Shown here one piece after another: positions 8,676-18,400 of a stretch of DNA of 64,000 nt. The translations under genes were made by a program, and so were the position numbers. Below the pieces are notes generated by a model that did not search any database, was not told the origin of the DNA, and saw only the letters and a list, made by a program, of their open reading frames with translations. Within the stretch, counting starts at the first letter, position 1, and each line of letters begins with the position of its first letter. This DNA is from Haliscomenobacter sp965225875 (GTDB lineage Bacteria; Bacteroidota; Bacteroidia; Chitinophagales; Saprospiraceae). The stretch spans positions 434,001 to 498,000 of the forward strand of contig NZ_CBDDBS010000001.1 in NCBI RefSeq assembly GCF_965225875.1, read 5' to 3'.

Positions 8676-10262
8676 ATGCCGAATTTAGTAGAAGAATACG
8701 TTGGACTACATTCAAGTAGTGAACACCCATGGGCAATAAGATTTTTAGGAAAAAACATATCCAATGATTCTGCAAGTATTCATTCTCTTCTTAGGAAAAT
8801 TGTATTTACATATCTACTTACAACAGCATTTTGGATTAATATAGTTATGAAATTATGTGCATTATGCACTTTAATAAAACCGGATAAAGTTGGATTCTTT
8901 TTAATTGTTTTTGTGGCATTTAGTTTTTCAATTGAAATATCATATGGGAGAACAACTGTTTATAGTGCCGCAACAATTTGGGCAAAGTTTCAAAACAAAA
9001 TAGATATTAAATTAGAAGAAATAACAATAATAATTGACCGATTTTCACCCTTTCTTTGGATGAGAAGCATACTTTCGATAATTCATTTTGCTCTCTCAAT
9101 TTTAAGCATTGTACAAATTTATAAATTTATGCATTGGTCCATTATTCTAAATGTGATTCTTACTTTAACAATTTTTTATATTTCGACTCAGATTCTGAAC
9201 ATAATCCCTGGTATAATTTTTTTTTTACACGTCAAGAGTTTTCAAGAAAAACTTGCTTTTACAAAAGAATATTTATTGGAAGATTATGAACTCAATTGGG
9301 AAAACGATTCAGAAAAAAATGATGACTTGACAATACAATTTAGTACTATAAATTTAATATCTTTAGTCTTCATCCTTTCACTACTATATGTTGAATTATT
9401 TTTAAAACCAACCTTAATATTTAATATTTTTTTTGCTGCTATAATATTAGCTTTATTACTTCAAAGTATCTATTCAACTTCAACTAGATTAAAATCCCCA
9501 GAAAATTTCTTTAGAAAACCATTATTACCTTTGGGCAGTAAAATACTTAGCTTTCACCTTTTTCATTCCATGATATTAGAAGCATTTTGGGTCTTTTCTT
9601 CAATGTCGGTCATTTCTAGTTTTGTAAAAAAAGATCCAACATGGATCTTCTTGTTATTAAGTCCTTTTATAGTATTTTCTGCTCGGTACATCTTAGGGAA
9701 TAGTACTATAAAGATTTTCAAGAAAATACTAAATCAAGAATTTAAAATATTAATTTTTAGACGTTTTTCAGCGGATTTTTCTGAAATAAACAAGAAATTG
9801 ATTTACCCTACCTTAGGCGCATATGGAAATCTTCTTTCAATTAATGATAAATATTTATTTGAGGCCAAATCTGGTACAAATCCTGACTCAGAACAAATAC
9901 TCAATGAATATCGAACTTTATTATATTCTACTGAAAAAAGTTGGCAAAAGCATGTAGCTTTTTATTTACTACATGCTGATTTAGTTATTTTTCAATGGAA
10001 TGATTTACCAACAAAAAATATGGAATGGGAATTTTTAGTCACTTTAAGCCAAATGCCGGAGCACAGGATTATTTTTATATGCGATCAAAATAATTTATCT
10101 CAGATTCAATGCTACGTTCAAAATATATTAAAACAAAAAGCATCATCAATTAAATTTATTTCTATCAGCAACGATACTACTAGTAAATTATTCGTTAACG
10201 AAATCCATAATATTTTTAAACTCTTAAAAAAAGAAGCCAAAACAAATACAAAAATCATCTAA
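8676..10262 (+). CDS. Multi-TM protein with C-terminal TIR-like 'LRSF' domain (divergent member)
   Basis: 528 residues. About eight hydrophobic segments lie between residues 42 and 340; an acidic loop at about 190-220 follows the fourth. The cytoplasmic C-terminus begins KILIFRRFSADF (357-368). It continues with YPTLGAYGNLLSIND, W423, the strand ADLVIFQW and NMEWEFLV (Glu452), and ends IIFICD. The same sequence of elements occurs in the proteins at 12780, 13889 and 26914. The conserved Glu after a hydrophobic strand resembles the TIR catalytic strip, so I infer a membrane-tethered TIR-like enzyme or sensor. It is very A/T-rich, unlike the housekeeping genes. Confidence 0.65.
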   Translation: MPNLVEEYVGLHSSSEHPWAIRFLGKNISNDSASIHSLLRKIVFTYLLTTAFWINIVMKLCALCTLIKPDKVGFFLIVFVAFSFSIEISYGRTTVYSAATIWAKFQNKIDIKLEEITIIIDRFSPFLWMRSILSIIHFALSILSIVQIYKFMHWSIILNVILTLTIFYISTQILNIIPGIIFFLHVKSFQEKLAFTKEYLLEDYELNWENDSEKNDDLTIQFSTINLISLVFILSLLYVELFLKPTLIFNIFFAAIILALLLQSIYSTSTRLKSPENFFRKPLLPLGSKILSFHLFHSMILEAFWVFSSMSVISSFVKKDPTWIFLLLSPFIVFSARYILGNSTIKIFKKILNQEFKILIFRRFSADFSEINKKLIYPTLGAYGNLLSINDKYLFEAKSGTNPDSEQILNEYRTLLYSTEKSWQKHVAFYLLHADLVIFQWNDLPTKNMEWEFLVTLSQMPEHRIIFICDQNNLSQIQCYVQNILKQKASSIKFISISNDTTSKLFVNEIHNIFKLLKKEAKTNTKII

Positions 10263-10397
10263 TTGCCTTTTTTAACAAGAAAATTGCAGCAAGTGGGACT
10301 GAAGTGGCCAAAACCCGGCGGCGGTAAATAGTTCAACGGCAGTCTCAGTTACCAGACGAAATTATGGGCTCTTAGGTTTTAACACTTCGAGTTGTGC

Positions 10398-12470
10398 TCA
10401 ATATTGAATGTCCACGCCATATGATACGGGCCAAATTCTTAAATGTGAGGCTTGTTTTAACTGTGTTATCTTTCCAGAGGGCCAATCCAAAGTAAACAAT
10501 TCAAAGTTATTTTCAGCATCAATGTTAAGAGTACGAAATACATGTAAAGTTTGAAAAGCATTTTCTTCTTCTGATAATACGATAGAATAATAAACATCTC
10601 CTTTTTTTTCAAGATAACTTCCTATTGGTATTGAGTAGTCTCCGAAAAGGTCCCAAATTAGGATACGGCTGCGGACGTTATTATCATTTTTAAGTAATGT
10701 AACTACTAGCCATCGTTGTGCTATGATGTTCAAAGTATGCACAAATTCTCTTATAAGTATAGGCGCATGGATTGGTAAAAGTGATTTTGGATCAAGAAAA
10801 TGAATACCCATAGCTCCGTATATTTGCTCTCGGCCTATAATTAGACATGGAAGGCCTCCAAGAGAGCTAATACTCATAAGAGGCTCCTTAAAGTTCTCCC
10901 AATAAGGAATGTTTTTAGTTTTTAAATCCGCGTCAACATCGTCAATTAAGTTCATGTGCTCCCAAATATCATGTTTTGCTTCAGTATAGTTATTATCATG
11001 AATAGAACAAGATCTGATTGTAAATTCATTCTTATTTGAAACACTAATGATGTAACAGGCCTCATTATGAAGCGGATCGATCCATATTTTTACTTTTTGA
11101 GGATTTGGAATTTGTTTTATTTTTTTTTGATCATCATCTGATGTAAATATACATACTGATCCATCGCTTTGTACTGCCAATATTGGTGCCCCAGGCTCCC
11201 TCGACAAGAATTGTGCATCTAAAACACCCTTATAAGGGTATTCCATATTTGGAAATGGGCTTGTTGAATTTTGCCAATAATATAAATAGTTATGGTCAGT
11301 AGCTAATAGATCAATGGAGCCCTCTAGATTTCGTTGAGCGCATAAAACAAATAAGTTATGACTCCGTGCAACAAACGAGCCCAATAGTTTATTTTCAGGC
11401 ATGACTGTCATTAAATGTAATTCAGGATCATTGTTATGACTGGCTATATAGAGGCTTTGAAATAGGGATAAGTTATGAGGGATTTCCTGTAAGTTCTTTT
11501 TTAGGTAACCTTGTGGAAGTTTACTTAAGTTGAATAGCCCAAGCGCCAAGGCAGATTCAAGCACCCGCGCAATCATTTCAAAGCTATAATTATCTAATAT
11601 TATGGCTTTTTGAATCCAATCCTTTTTTTCTATTGTTTCATTGAATTCTTCTTCAAAAGCAATGTTAGAAGTAATTCGTTGAGCGCTATCAATTACATAT
11701 TGTATAGCTTGGCCCCAAAAAACCGTTTCATGAACGTATAATCCATATTTTGATGCAAATTCTAAATCATTAATAGGAAGAACGCTTAGATCATAAGCCG
11801 TTTCAGCTGCGAAGTTAATAACTTTAATGACGCTTTCATCGATTTGGTCTGGTAGGCTTTTGCTCCAGGTTCTTGCTAATTTACTGTTTTTTTGTAGCAA
11901 ATCAATTTTATCATAATATTTGTTGCGCCACAAAACAATTAAGCCTCGGGCTTTATTTTGCAGTTGGTTATCTTTGATTTCAGCAGGAAAAATTGGTTTT
12001 TGCGACACCACTCGATGATGAACCTCTCCAGGGAATTGGGGTTTTCGAGCAGGTTTTCGCCTCTCGCCTTTTAAACGCTTCAATAACAGGTCTTTTGCGT
12101 CATTTTCACTTTGATTAACTAAATCTACATAAACAATTTGGGCTAAAATTCCTTCTGGCTCAACTTCATCAATCCTAATTGTTATAAGTAAATCCTTTTC
12201 TCCTTTTGGGTCTAACCTAAATGCATTACCCCATTCTGAATGAGTATACGTTGCATCTAAATACCTCTGGGATAAAATAGCTATTGTTTTTTTAGCGTCT
12301 TTCATCGCTGTATCCATTTCTAAAACCCAATTACCAACGAAATCCCATGCTTGAATAGTAACACTCATCCCTTCTTCTTCAATCTGCCAAGCTACCCATT
12401 CAGCCCATATTTGATCTTTACCCGTGTAACTAATGAAAAAGTCTTCCATGATAAAATTTTTATGCTCCAT
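10398..12470 (-). CDS. TIR domain protein with C-terminal propeller-like region
   Basis: 690 residues; the start could be Met1 or Met8 (12449). Residues 10-145 are a TIR domain of the 'FISYTGKDQ.WAEW.AW' type common in actinobacteria and cyanobacteria, with KKTIAILSQRYLDATYTHSEW (60-80) and Glu79 at the catalytic position. A helical linker (about 160-340) follows. The C-terminal half (about 350-690) has repeated short beta strands with internal 'W' and 'D' residues (for example PILAVQSDGSVCIFTSDDD, RILIWDLFGDYSIPIG) suggesting a degenerate WD40-like propeller. In this family the TIR cleaves NAD+ when the sensor region detects infection; that role here is inferred. Convergent with 8676, divergent from 12780. 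Confidence 0.8.
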   Translation of the reverse strand: MEHKNFIMEDFFISYTGKDQIWAEWVAWQIEEEGMSVTIQAWDFVGNWVLEMDTAMKDAKKTIAILSQRYLDATYTHSEWGNAFRLDPKGEKDLLITIRIDEVEPEGILAQIVYVDLVNQSENDAKDLLLKRLKGERRKPARKPQFPGEVHHRVVSQKPIFPAEIKDNQLQNKARGLIVLWRNKYYDKIDLLQKNSKLARTWSKSLPDQIDESVIKVINFAAETAYDLSVLPINDLEFASKYGLYVHETVFWGQAIQYVIDSAQRITSNIAFEEEFNETIEKKDWIQKAIILDNYSFEMIARVLESALALGLFNLSKLPQGYLKKNLQEIPHNLSLFQSLYIASHNNDPELHLMTVMPENKLLGSFVARSHNLFVLCAQRNLEGSIDLLATDHNYLYYWQNSTSPFPNMEYPYKGVLDAQFLSREPGAPILAVQSDGSVCIFTSDDDQKKIKQIPNPQKVKIWIDPLHNEACYIISVSNKNEFTIRSCSIHDNNYTEAKHDIWEHMNLIDDVDADLKTKNIPYWENFKEPLMSISSLGGLPCLIIGREQIYGAMGIHFLDPKSLLPIHAPILIREFVHTLNIIAQRWLVVTLLKNDNNVRSRILIWDLFGDYSIPIGSYLEKKGDVYYSIVLSEEENAFQTLHVFRTLNIDAENNFELFTLDWPSGKITQLKQASHLRIWPVSYGVDIQY

Positions 12471-12559
12471 TCAGATTTCATGCTGCTGCGAGTTTGAAGA
12501 TTCAATTCCCTACTTGATTTTTGAAAACCAGTCATTTCAAACGGCGGACATATTCCAAA

Positions 12560-12577
12560 ATATCAACAGCTTGATAT
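12560..12577. promoter_or_regulatory. 18-bp palindrome in divergent intergenic region
   Basis: ATATCAA-cagc-TTGATAT is a perfect inverted repeat. It lies between the divergent TIR-propeller gene (start 12470) and the TM-LRSF gene (start 12780), in a 309-bp gap that otherwise shows no gene or hairpin. It is suited to a dimeric repressor, but A/T-rich palindromes also arise by chance. Confidence 0.3.
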
Positions 12578-12779
12578 CAAAATAATGTGAATATATATTT
12601 AATACTTATGCTTAAAGTAAGATCAATTATTGCCTTTATTGAAATCTCAAAAAGGCAAAATGACCAATAGGCATCAGGCCATGACCGACTCTCGATGGCA
12701 ATTTAGTGCAAAATATTTATCTGTGCAACGTCGTTATTGCAGGAAATAAACCTAGTTTTAATGCAAACCTGTTCATGCA

Positions 12780-13844
12780 ATGTTAATAACTTGTATGGCA
12801 TCTGCCATTGTTAACAATATAGCCGGCTTCTTAATTTTGGCTTTTATGGCAATAGGCTCATTGATAAGCACTCGAAACTATTTTGTCAATATAAGGAATT
12901 TATTCCTAGAGTACCAATATTCAATAACCCTAGCCTCATTTTTTTCTTTATCTTATTTGTTTATCCCATCTGTTTTAATATTTTGCTTTTATGAAATCCC
13001 TGAATTCGCTTTATTTGTTTTTATATTTGGAATGACCTGTTCTCCAGTTATTTTAGTTCCAATTCTAGTGATTGAAAATTGGGCAAAGGCATTGATATTT
13101 AAAATAATGAAAACACGAGCTCTCAAAAAGTCTACTAAAGAATATTGCCTTTTGTTACGATCATTTAACGTGAAAATCAATATGCATGCCCCGTCAACGG
13201 AAGTAACTTACTATTCACAGCGTCCCTCAGATTTAGATGGTGAAATGATGTGGATCACAGAGTCTGCAACTATTAGTGGTTACTCGATTATCCCTTACAT
13301 TTACAGCGCATTGAAAAAAAATGTACAATTAACTGCATTAGGAGAAGAAAAAGAAGTTAATACATTCGAAAGGGATGGAATCTATTATTTACCTACTTCT
13401 GATATGAACTGGAGAGAAGTCGTATTGCATCTTTGTGCTTATTCAAAATATAATCTATTCATTTTGTCTGATTCAAAAGGGGTTCTTGAAGAGCTGGAAA
13501 TGCTTAAGAATGACGAAAACCTGTTAAAAAAAACCATTTTTTTCCTTCCTCCAATTCTAACTAATGTAAACTCTTCAAATGAATATGACTTTTATAGATA
13601 TTGGAAAAATTCTTTAAACCCTATTTTAATTGAACGCGGGCTTGAGGGAATTGATTATCACAAAGGTGGAGTTATGTTTATGCTTAATGCAAATGGGGAA
13701 TTAAAAAATTACACCCTACTAAAAAATAACAATAGATTTAGATTGAGCAGAGATATTAAACGTGCTATTGAATCTATGCCGTTACCCGAAATTGGAAAAA
13801 AAGTAACTTTATATGAAACAATTCAAGAAATTAGCAAAAATTAG
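12780..13844 (+). CDS. Four-TM protein with C-terminal TIR-like 'LRSF' domain
   Basis: 354 residues. Hydrophobic segments at about 8-30, 47-70, 76-100 and 100-112 anchor the N-terminus. The soluble part starts EYCLLLRSFNVK (121-132) and includes ISGYSIIPYIYSAL, an LTALG turn, and W211 in MNWREVVLHL. It then has the strand YNLFILSDSKGVLEELEML with Glu238, followed by TIFFLPP. These blocks match the proteins at 13889 and 26914. The glutamate after the strand and the terminal 'FF.PP' strand are arranged as in TIR/Rossmannoid domains. Function unknown; a membrane-bound NAD(P)- or nucleotide-using effector is plausible. It converges on the next gene with a 44-bp gap. Confidence 0.65.
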   Translation: MLITCMASAIVNNIAGFLILAFMAIGSLISTRNYFVNIRNLFLEYQYSITLASFFSLSYLFIPSVLIFCFYEIPEFALFVFIFGMTCSPVILVPILVIENWAKALIFKIMKTRALKKSTKEYCLLLRSFNVKINMHAPSTEVTYYSQRPSDLDGEMMWITESATISGYSIIPYIYSALKKNVQLTALGEEKEVNTFERDGIYYLPTSDMNWREVVLHLCAYSKYNLFILSDSKGVLEELEMLKNDENLLKKTIFFLPPILTNVNSSNEYDFYRYWKNSLNPILIERGLEGIDYHKGGVMFMLNANGELKNYTLLKNNNRFRLSRDIKRAIESMPLPEIGKKVTLYETIQEISKN

Positions 13845-13888
13845 AATTGAGCTCAGGTATTCAAATAACGTCAATTCCCCCATTTAAT

Positions 13889-15289
13889 TCAACCCTTCTC
13901 AATCACCGCCACCGCCAACTCCGTCGCAACTTCAAAAGCCCGTTCATCTTCCCGTTCGTTTTCAATCAAAATAACTCGATGTGCAAAATTTGGAATAAAG
14001 GCGAGCAAGTGAGCCGGAATATGCAGTGGCATGGACAAATCCAAATGAGCAGTAAAATAGTTGTGCAAGATTTGCCAACGCTTTTGTTTTTCGGCCAGGG
14101 GTACCGGAGGCATATAAAAAATGCTCTTGTGCGCGTAGCCTAGCTTAAATATTTGGCTGATTTCCCATTGCAGTCCAAGTGTTTCCCCTAGGAGGAGTAC
14201 GATCAAGCGGGAATCTTGCATCAGTTGTAGTACCCGAGCCTGCCAGGCATCATCAGCCAGGTACATACGGAGGGCACCCAATGGAGGAAGCTCTTCACCG
14301 GGTTTGCCTACGGCTACTACGGGGCCCGTTTGCTCCAATTGCGCTACAATCGACTCATCAAAAGCAATGTTGCGGTTGATGAGCTCCACAAAATTTCGTT
14401 TGTCTGCATAACGGGGAATAATTTTCACTGCGCTATCATCTTTGAAGGAACGTAGAAATAAAACAGGGTCACGTTTGTCCAGTTTTAAAGCTTCTTCCGC
14501 ATCAATGGCTGTCATTTTTTGTGCGGTACGTAGCTTCCTCGCAGCGGAACGATTGAGCCAAACACCAATGAGAAGGATAATAATAATGAAATTATACCCC
14601 GCTGAACGCAGCAGTAATTGAGTTACAAATAGCAAAAACACCAAGAAGACCAGAAAATACGAAAAAACAACCTTCCAGCTTACCCGAAGGGAGTGCCGTT
14701 TAGGCACAATTTGTTGAAGCTTTTGTGTGCGCAAGGGGCGCCCTAAAATTGGAAAATCAGGGATACCCCAATGAGTCAAATCAGCTATTAATGCTAGAGC
14801 CCTGGTTTTTTTTAAACTGTTTTTCCACAAATAAAAAATTAAACCACCGTACAAGAATAGACCTAGTGATTTTTCCCAAATCGATAGGTCGTTTTCGGGC
14901 AGAAACAAACCGACTATGACACAGATAAGCACCATGAGTCCAAAAATTCGAACAATAATCCGAGCGAGTTTACCTCCAAAACGAAAACTTTTACTGACTC
15001 GTTTAATCAAATAGAATGAGATGATCCCCAACATGAATGAAAAAATCCCACCTGCAATTTCACCTGTTAACATTCCAATTAAGCCTAGAATGATCAAAGG
15101 CACTGATATAAAAAGGCTGGCCAAAACAAAAAAAATAACTTGTGAGGCGGCGGCACGACGACGTAGTGCAACGAGGTGTTTGAGATTGACGAATAGCGAA
15201 TCGGGCACTACTTTAGACCAGGAATCATACACGTATTCCCTATCAAGGGTGATCTGGGGCGTGGCTTTTCTTATTTTGTCGATCGACAT
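13889..15289 (-). CDS. Six-TM protein with C-terminal TIR-like 'LRSF' domain (best-conserved member)
   Basis: 466 residues. Paired hydrophobic helices lie at about 49-95, 113-160 and 205-245. The soluble C-terminus starts PVLFLRSFKDD (275-285). It continues with VVAVGKPGEELPPLGALRMY (324-343), W349, LIVLLLGETLGLQWEISQI with Glu376, and SIFYMPP. The 'GKPGE.LPP.GA' segment resembles a nucleotide-binding turn. This is the clearest copy of the family in the window and its G+C is closer to the genome average. It diverges from the giant NACHT gene with a 165-bp gap, so both may be controlled from that region. Enzymatic activity is not shown; TIR-like is inference from the strand-Glu-strand order. 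Confidence 0.7.
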   Translation of the reverse strand: MSIDKIRKATPQITLDREYVYDSWSKVVPDSLFVNLKHLVALRRRAAASQVIFFVLASLFISVPLIILGLIGMLTGEIAGGIFSFMLGIISFYLIKRVSKSFRFGGKLARIIVRIFGLMVLICVIVGLFLPENDLSIWEKSLGLFLYGGLIFYLWKNSLKKTRALALIADLTHWGIPDFPILGRPLRTQKLQQIVPKRHSLRVSWKVVFSYFLVFLVFLLFVTQLLLRSAGYNFIIIILLIGVWLNRSAARKLRTAQKMTAIDAEEALKLDKRDPVLFLRSFKDDSAVKIIPRYADKRNFVELINRNIAFDESIVAQLEQTGPVVAVGKPGEELPPLGALRMYLADDAWQARVLQLMQDSRLIVLLLGETLGLQWEISQIFKLGYAHKSIFYMPPVPLAEKQKRWQILHNYFTAHLDLSMPLHIPAHLLAFIPNFAHRVILIENEREDERAFEVATELAVAVIEKG

Positions 15290-15454
15290 GTGGAATGTGT
15301 TGGGGTTAAAAGATATTCAAATATAGGTTTAGATTACGCATCAAAGTAATTCGATACATTTATTTTATACACCGATTGGGATGATCTGGTGATTTTTCGT
15401 CTCTCAATTCCTATTTTTACAGTAAGCATCAAAACCGCATTCTCAAAGCCAGCC

Positions 15455-18400
15455 ATGTCATCCACCCACACCCAACCCATTTTCATCTCCAGCACATTCC
15501 TCGACATGCACATTGAGCGTGATTTTTTACGCGATGTTGTTTTTAGGGAATTGGAAGAAATCGTGGCGCAATACAAGATAAACCTTGAGGCAATTGATTT
15601 GCGCTGGGGAATAGACACCAGTGCAGAAACCATTCAAGACGAGAAGGAATTACAAATCTTAAAAGTTTGCCTGGATGAAATTGACCGTTGCAGGCCTTTC
15701 ATTCTGGTTTTTTTGGGCAATCGTTACGGATCGGTGCCCCCAGAAGTATACCTGAGATCAGCTGCAACTGAAAAAGGAGTAGTTTTAGACAACTACGCTC
15801 AAAGTGTAACTGCTTTGGAAATTGAATACGGAGCTTTTCAAGTTCCAACGGAGGAACTCAGCTGCTTTTTTTATTTCCGAGAAATTCCAGATCTGGCAGA
15901 ACTTCCACCAGAGCAACGTTCACGCTTTGATGATCGACACCATGCGGAGCATCAAGCCCGTTTCCACGACTTAGAAGCTTTAAAATCACGCATCAAAAAT
16001 CGTTTCCCCGAGCGTTGCCGCACTTATACCCTGCATGTAAATGATCATGCTGCGCAAAGACAGGATTTGCAGGATTTACAAACCACCATTCTTACTGATT
16101 TATCTCTTGAATTTGCCGCTTTTGCCAAAAGTAAAAACCTAGCCCAGGCCGTGGATGAGCGCCCGGAGTCCCAGGCATTCGAGCATTTTGTTCAGCAAAA
16201 AACTCGCGACTTCGTTGAAAGGGACGAGTTATTGGATAAATTAAAGAATTGGGCGCTTTCTGATGGCGAAAAAGACCCCAGGATCATTGCTTTGACCGGC
16301 GAACCAGGTAGTGGCAAAAGCGCGGTAATGGCCATGCTGGCTAAAAATCTGCAGGCAGAAGATTGCCTCTTATTGCCCTTTGCTGCTGGGGTTGATGCAT
16401 CCAGTAAAAGTCTGAATACCCTTATCGAGTACTGGATTCATTTATTAAGAAGGGAGCTAAACATTGAAAATCTGACGCTTGAAAAACCCGAAGAATCCAT
16501 CCATGAAAAACTGAAGGTTTGGGAACAATTGTTGGACCGCGCTGCCGAAAAACAACGTGTTGTGCTGCTGATTGATGCCCTAAATGAGCTTGAACGTTTG
16601 GCCATTAACCAACAGATGAGTTGGTTGCCCAAAGCGTGGAACAAAAATGTGGTTTTGATTGCGAGTACAGTTCCAGGGTCTGAAAGCCAAGCCATTGCTT
16701 CCTTGGCGGGTGCCTCAGTTTTGGCAATTCCCCCGCTCCAATCCAAGGAAGCTGCTAGCATTTTACTCAATCACTGTCGCCGCTACCACAAAAGTCTGTC
16801 CCCCAAGGTGAGTAGGGCAATTCTAGAAAAAACGCTGCCCGATGGCCGACCGGCCTATCAGAATCCACTATGGCTGTCGATTGTCATTGAACAACTGATT
16901 TTGTTGGATATCGACGATTTTGCTGAAGCTGCTCACCTTGATGGTGACGGTGCAGAACAATTGGTTCAACTGATGTTGGAACGCATTCAAACGTTTAGCC
17001 CGAATGTAGCAGAACTTTACCAACAAGTATTCAGCAATGCCGATCGAGACCTGAAATTTCGCTACGGGATCGATTGGGTTTTTCCAATGTTGGAGTATTT
17101 GGCCCTATCGAGAGGGGGCTTAAGAGAAGCAGACTTGCTCGCCGTTTTAAAGGCACCAGACAAAGGGGAGTTTACCCGTCAGTTTTCCTTGGTGAGGCGT
17201 TTTTTGCGGGTGCATCTTCGCCAGTCAGGAGTCCTGGGGCAGTGGCAGTTTACCCATTTACAGCCTGTTTTGATCTTGCGCTCCAGGGTAAATAAGCAGC
17301 ATTTGTACAGCCAAAAACACAAAGATTTAAGTGATCACCTGAATACACTTCCGCTGGATGATGCATTACAAAAGCAAGAGCTACTGTTTCACCTAACCGA
17401 GGCCAAACAGGCTAATGCCACAATCGAGCTATTGGCTTCCGACCAGCAAGATAACGTGGTTGCCAGCGGGGTGATGTTTGATTTTTTGGTAAAGAACAGT
17501 AATAAAAAATTAAATCAGGAATTGGAATGGCTATTTGAAGCCATTTTAAGTACAGGGATCAGGCTTAGTGTGGATCGATTGGCACGCTTGCTCATGCGCA
17601 TACACGACGAATTGTTTTGGGTGTTCATGCAAAAGCATGTTTATTCAATGGCTTTGGCAATAGTGGAAAGGGCTCGAAAAATTTTTAATACCCTGCCCAA
17701 GGCTTATTTAACAGAAACAGCCATTGTCATGGGGCAAGTAAAACTTGCTCGGCGGCATGCTAAGGTATTGTCGTATTTGGGGAAAGAACCGGAAGCAATA
17801 AAGCAGCTTAAAGCCGATATTAACCCAATTTTTAGTCGGTTCAACAGCGATAATATCCCTCTTGTAATCCTTTTAGAGGCTGCCGAAATAATGGAAGAGT
17901 TGGGGGGCTTACACCGCAGCCAAGGGCAGTTGGAAGAAGCCCTGGAGGATTATTTAATAGGCCAAAGAATTTTGGAGCTCATGTCAAGTCATTATGCAGC
18001 TAATGGGTATGTAAAACAAAAACTAGCCTTAATTTATCGTAGAATAGGTACTTTGGAGTTAAGCAAAGGAAATTTTGAGCTTGGGCTCTCCTCTATTCGA
18101 AAAGGACTTGATCTTCTTGATTTTTTATTATCAAATACGCCTAATAGTATTGATTATCAATTGGAAAAAGCACATGCTTTAAAAAATATTGCTACTGCTT
18201 TTACGTTATTAAACCCATTTTCAGTTGAAACGGAAAGGGCATATTTAGAAGCATTTACCATCCTTGAAACGCTGCATCGCAGAATCCCGGATTATACTCC
18301 ACTTATAGAGGAGCTAGGTAATGTTGCAAGTAGCATGGGCAGCTATTATAGATTCCTGGAAAGGAATGAAAGAAGCATATTCTTCAGCTCCTATGCTTTA

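Noticed and set aside
10263..10397. Terminator between convergent genes 8676 and 10398
   Set aside because: No stem of more than 6 bp followed by a T-run was found.
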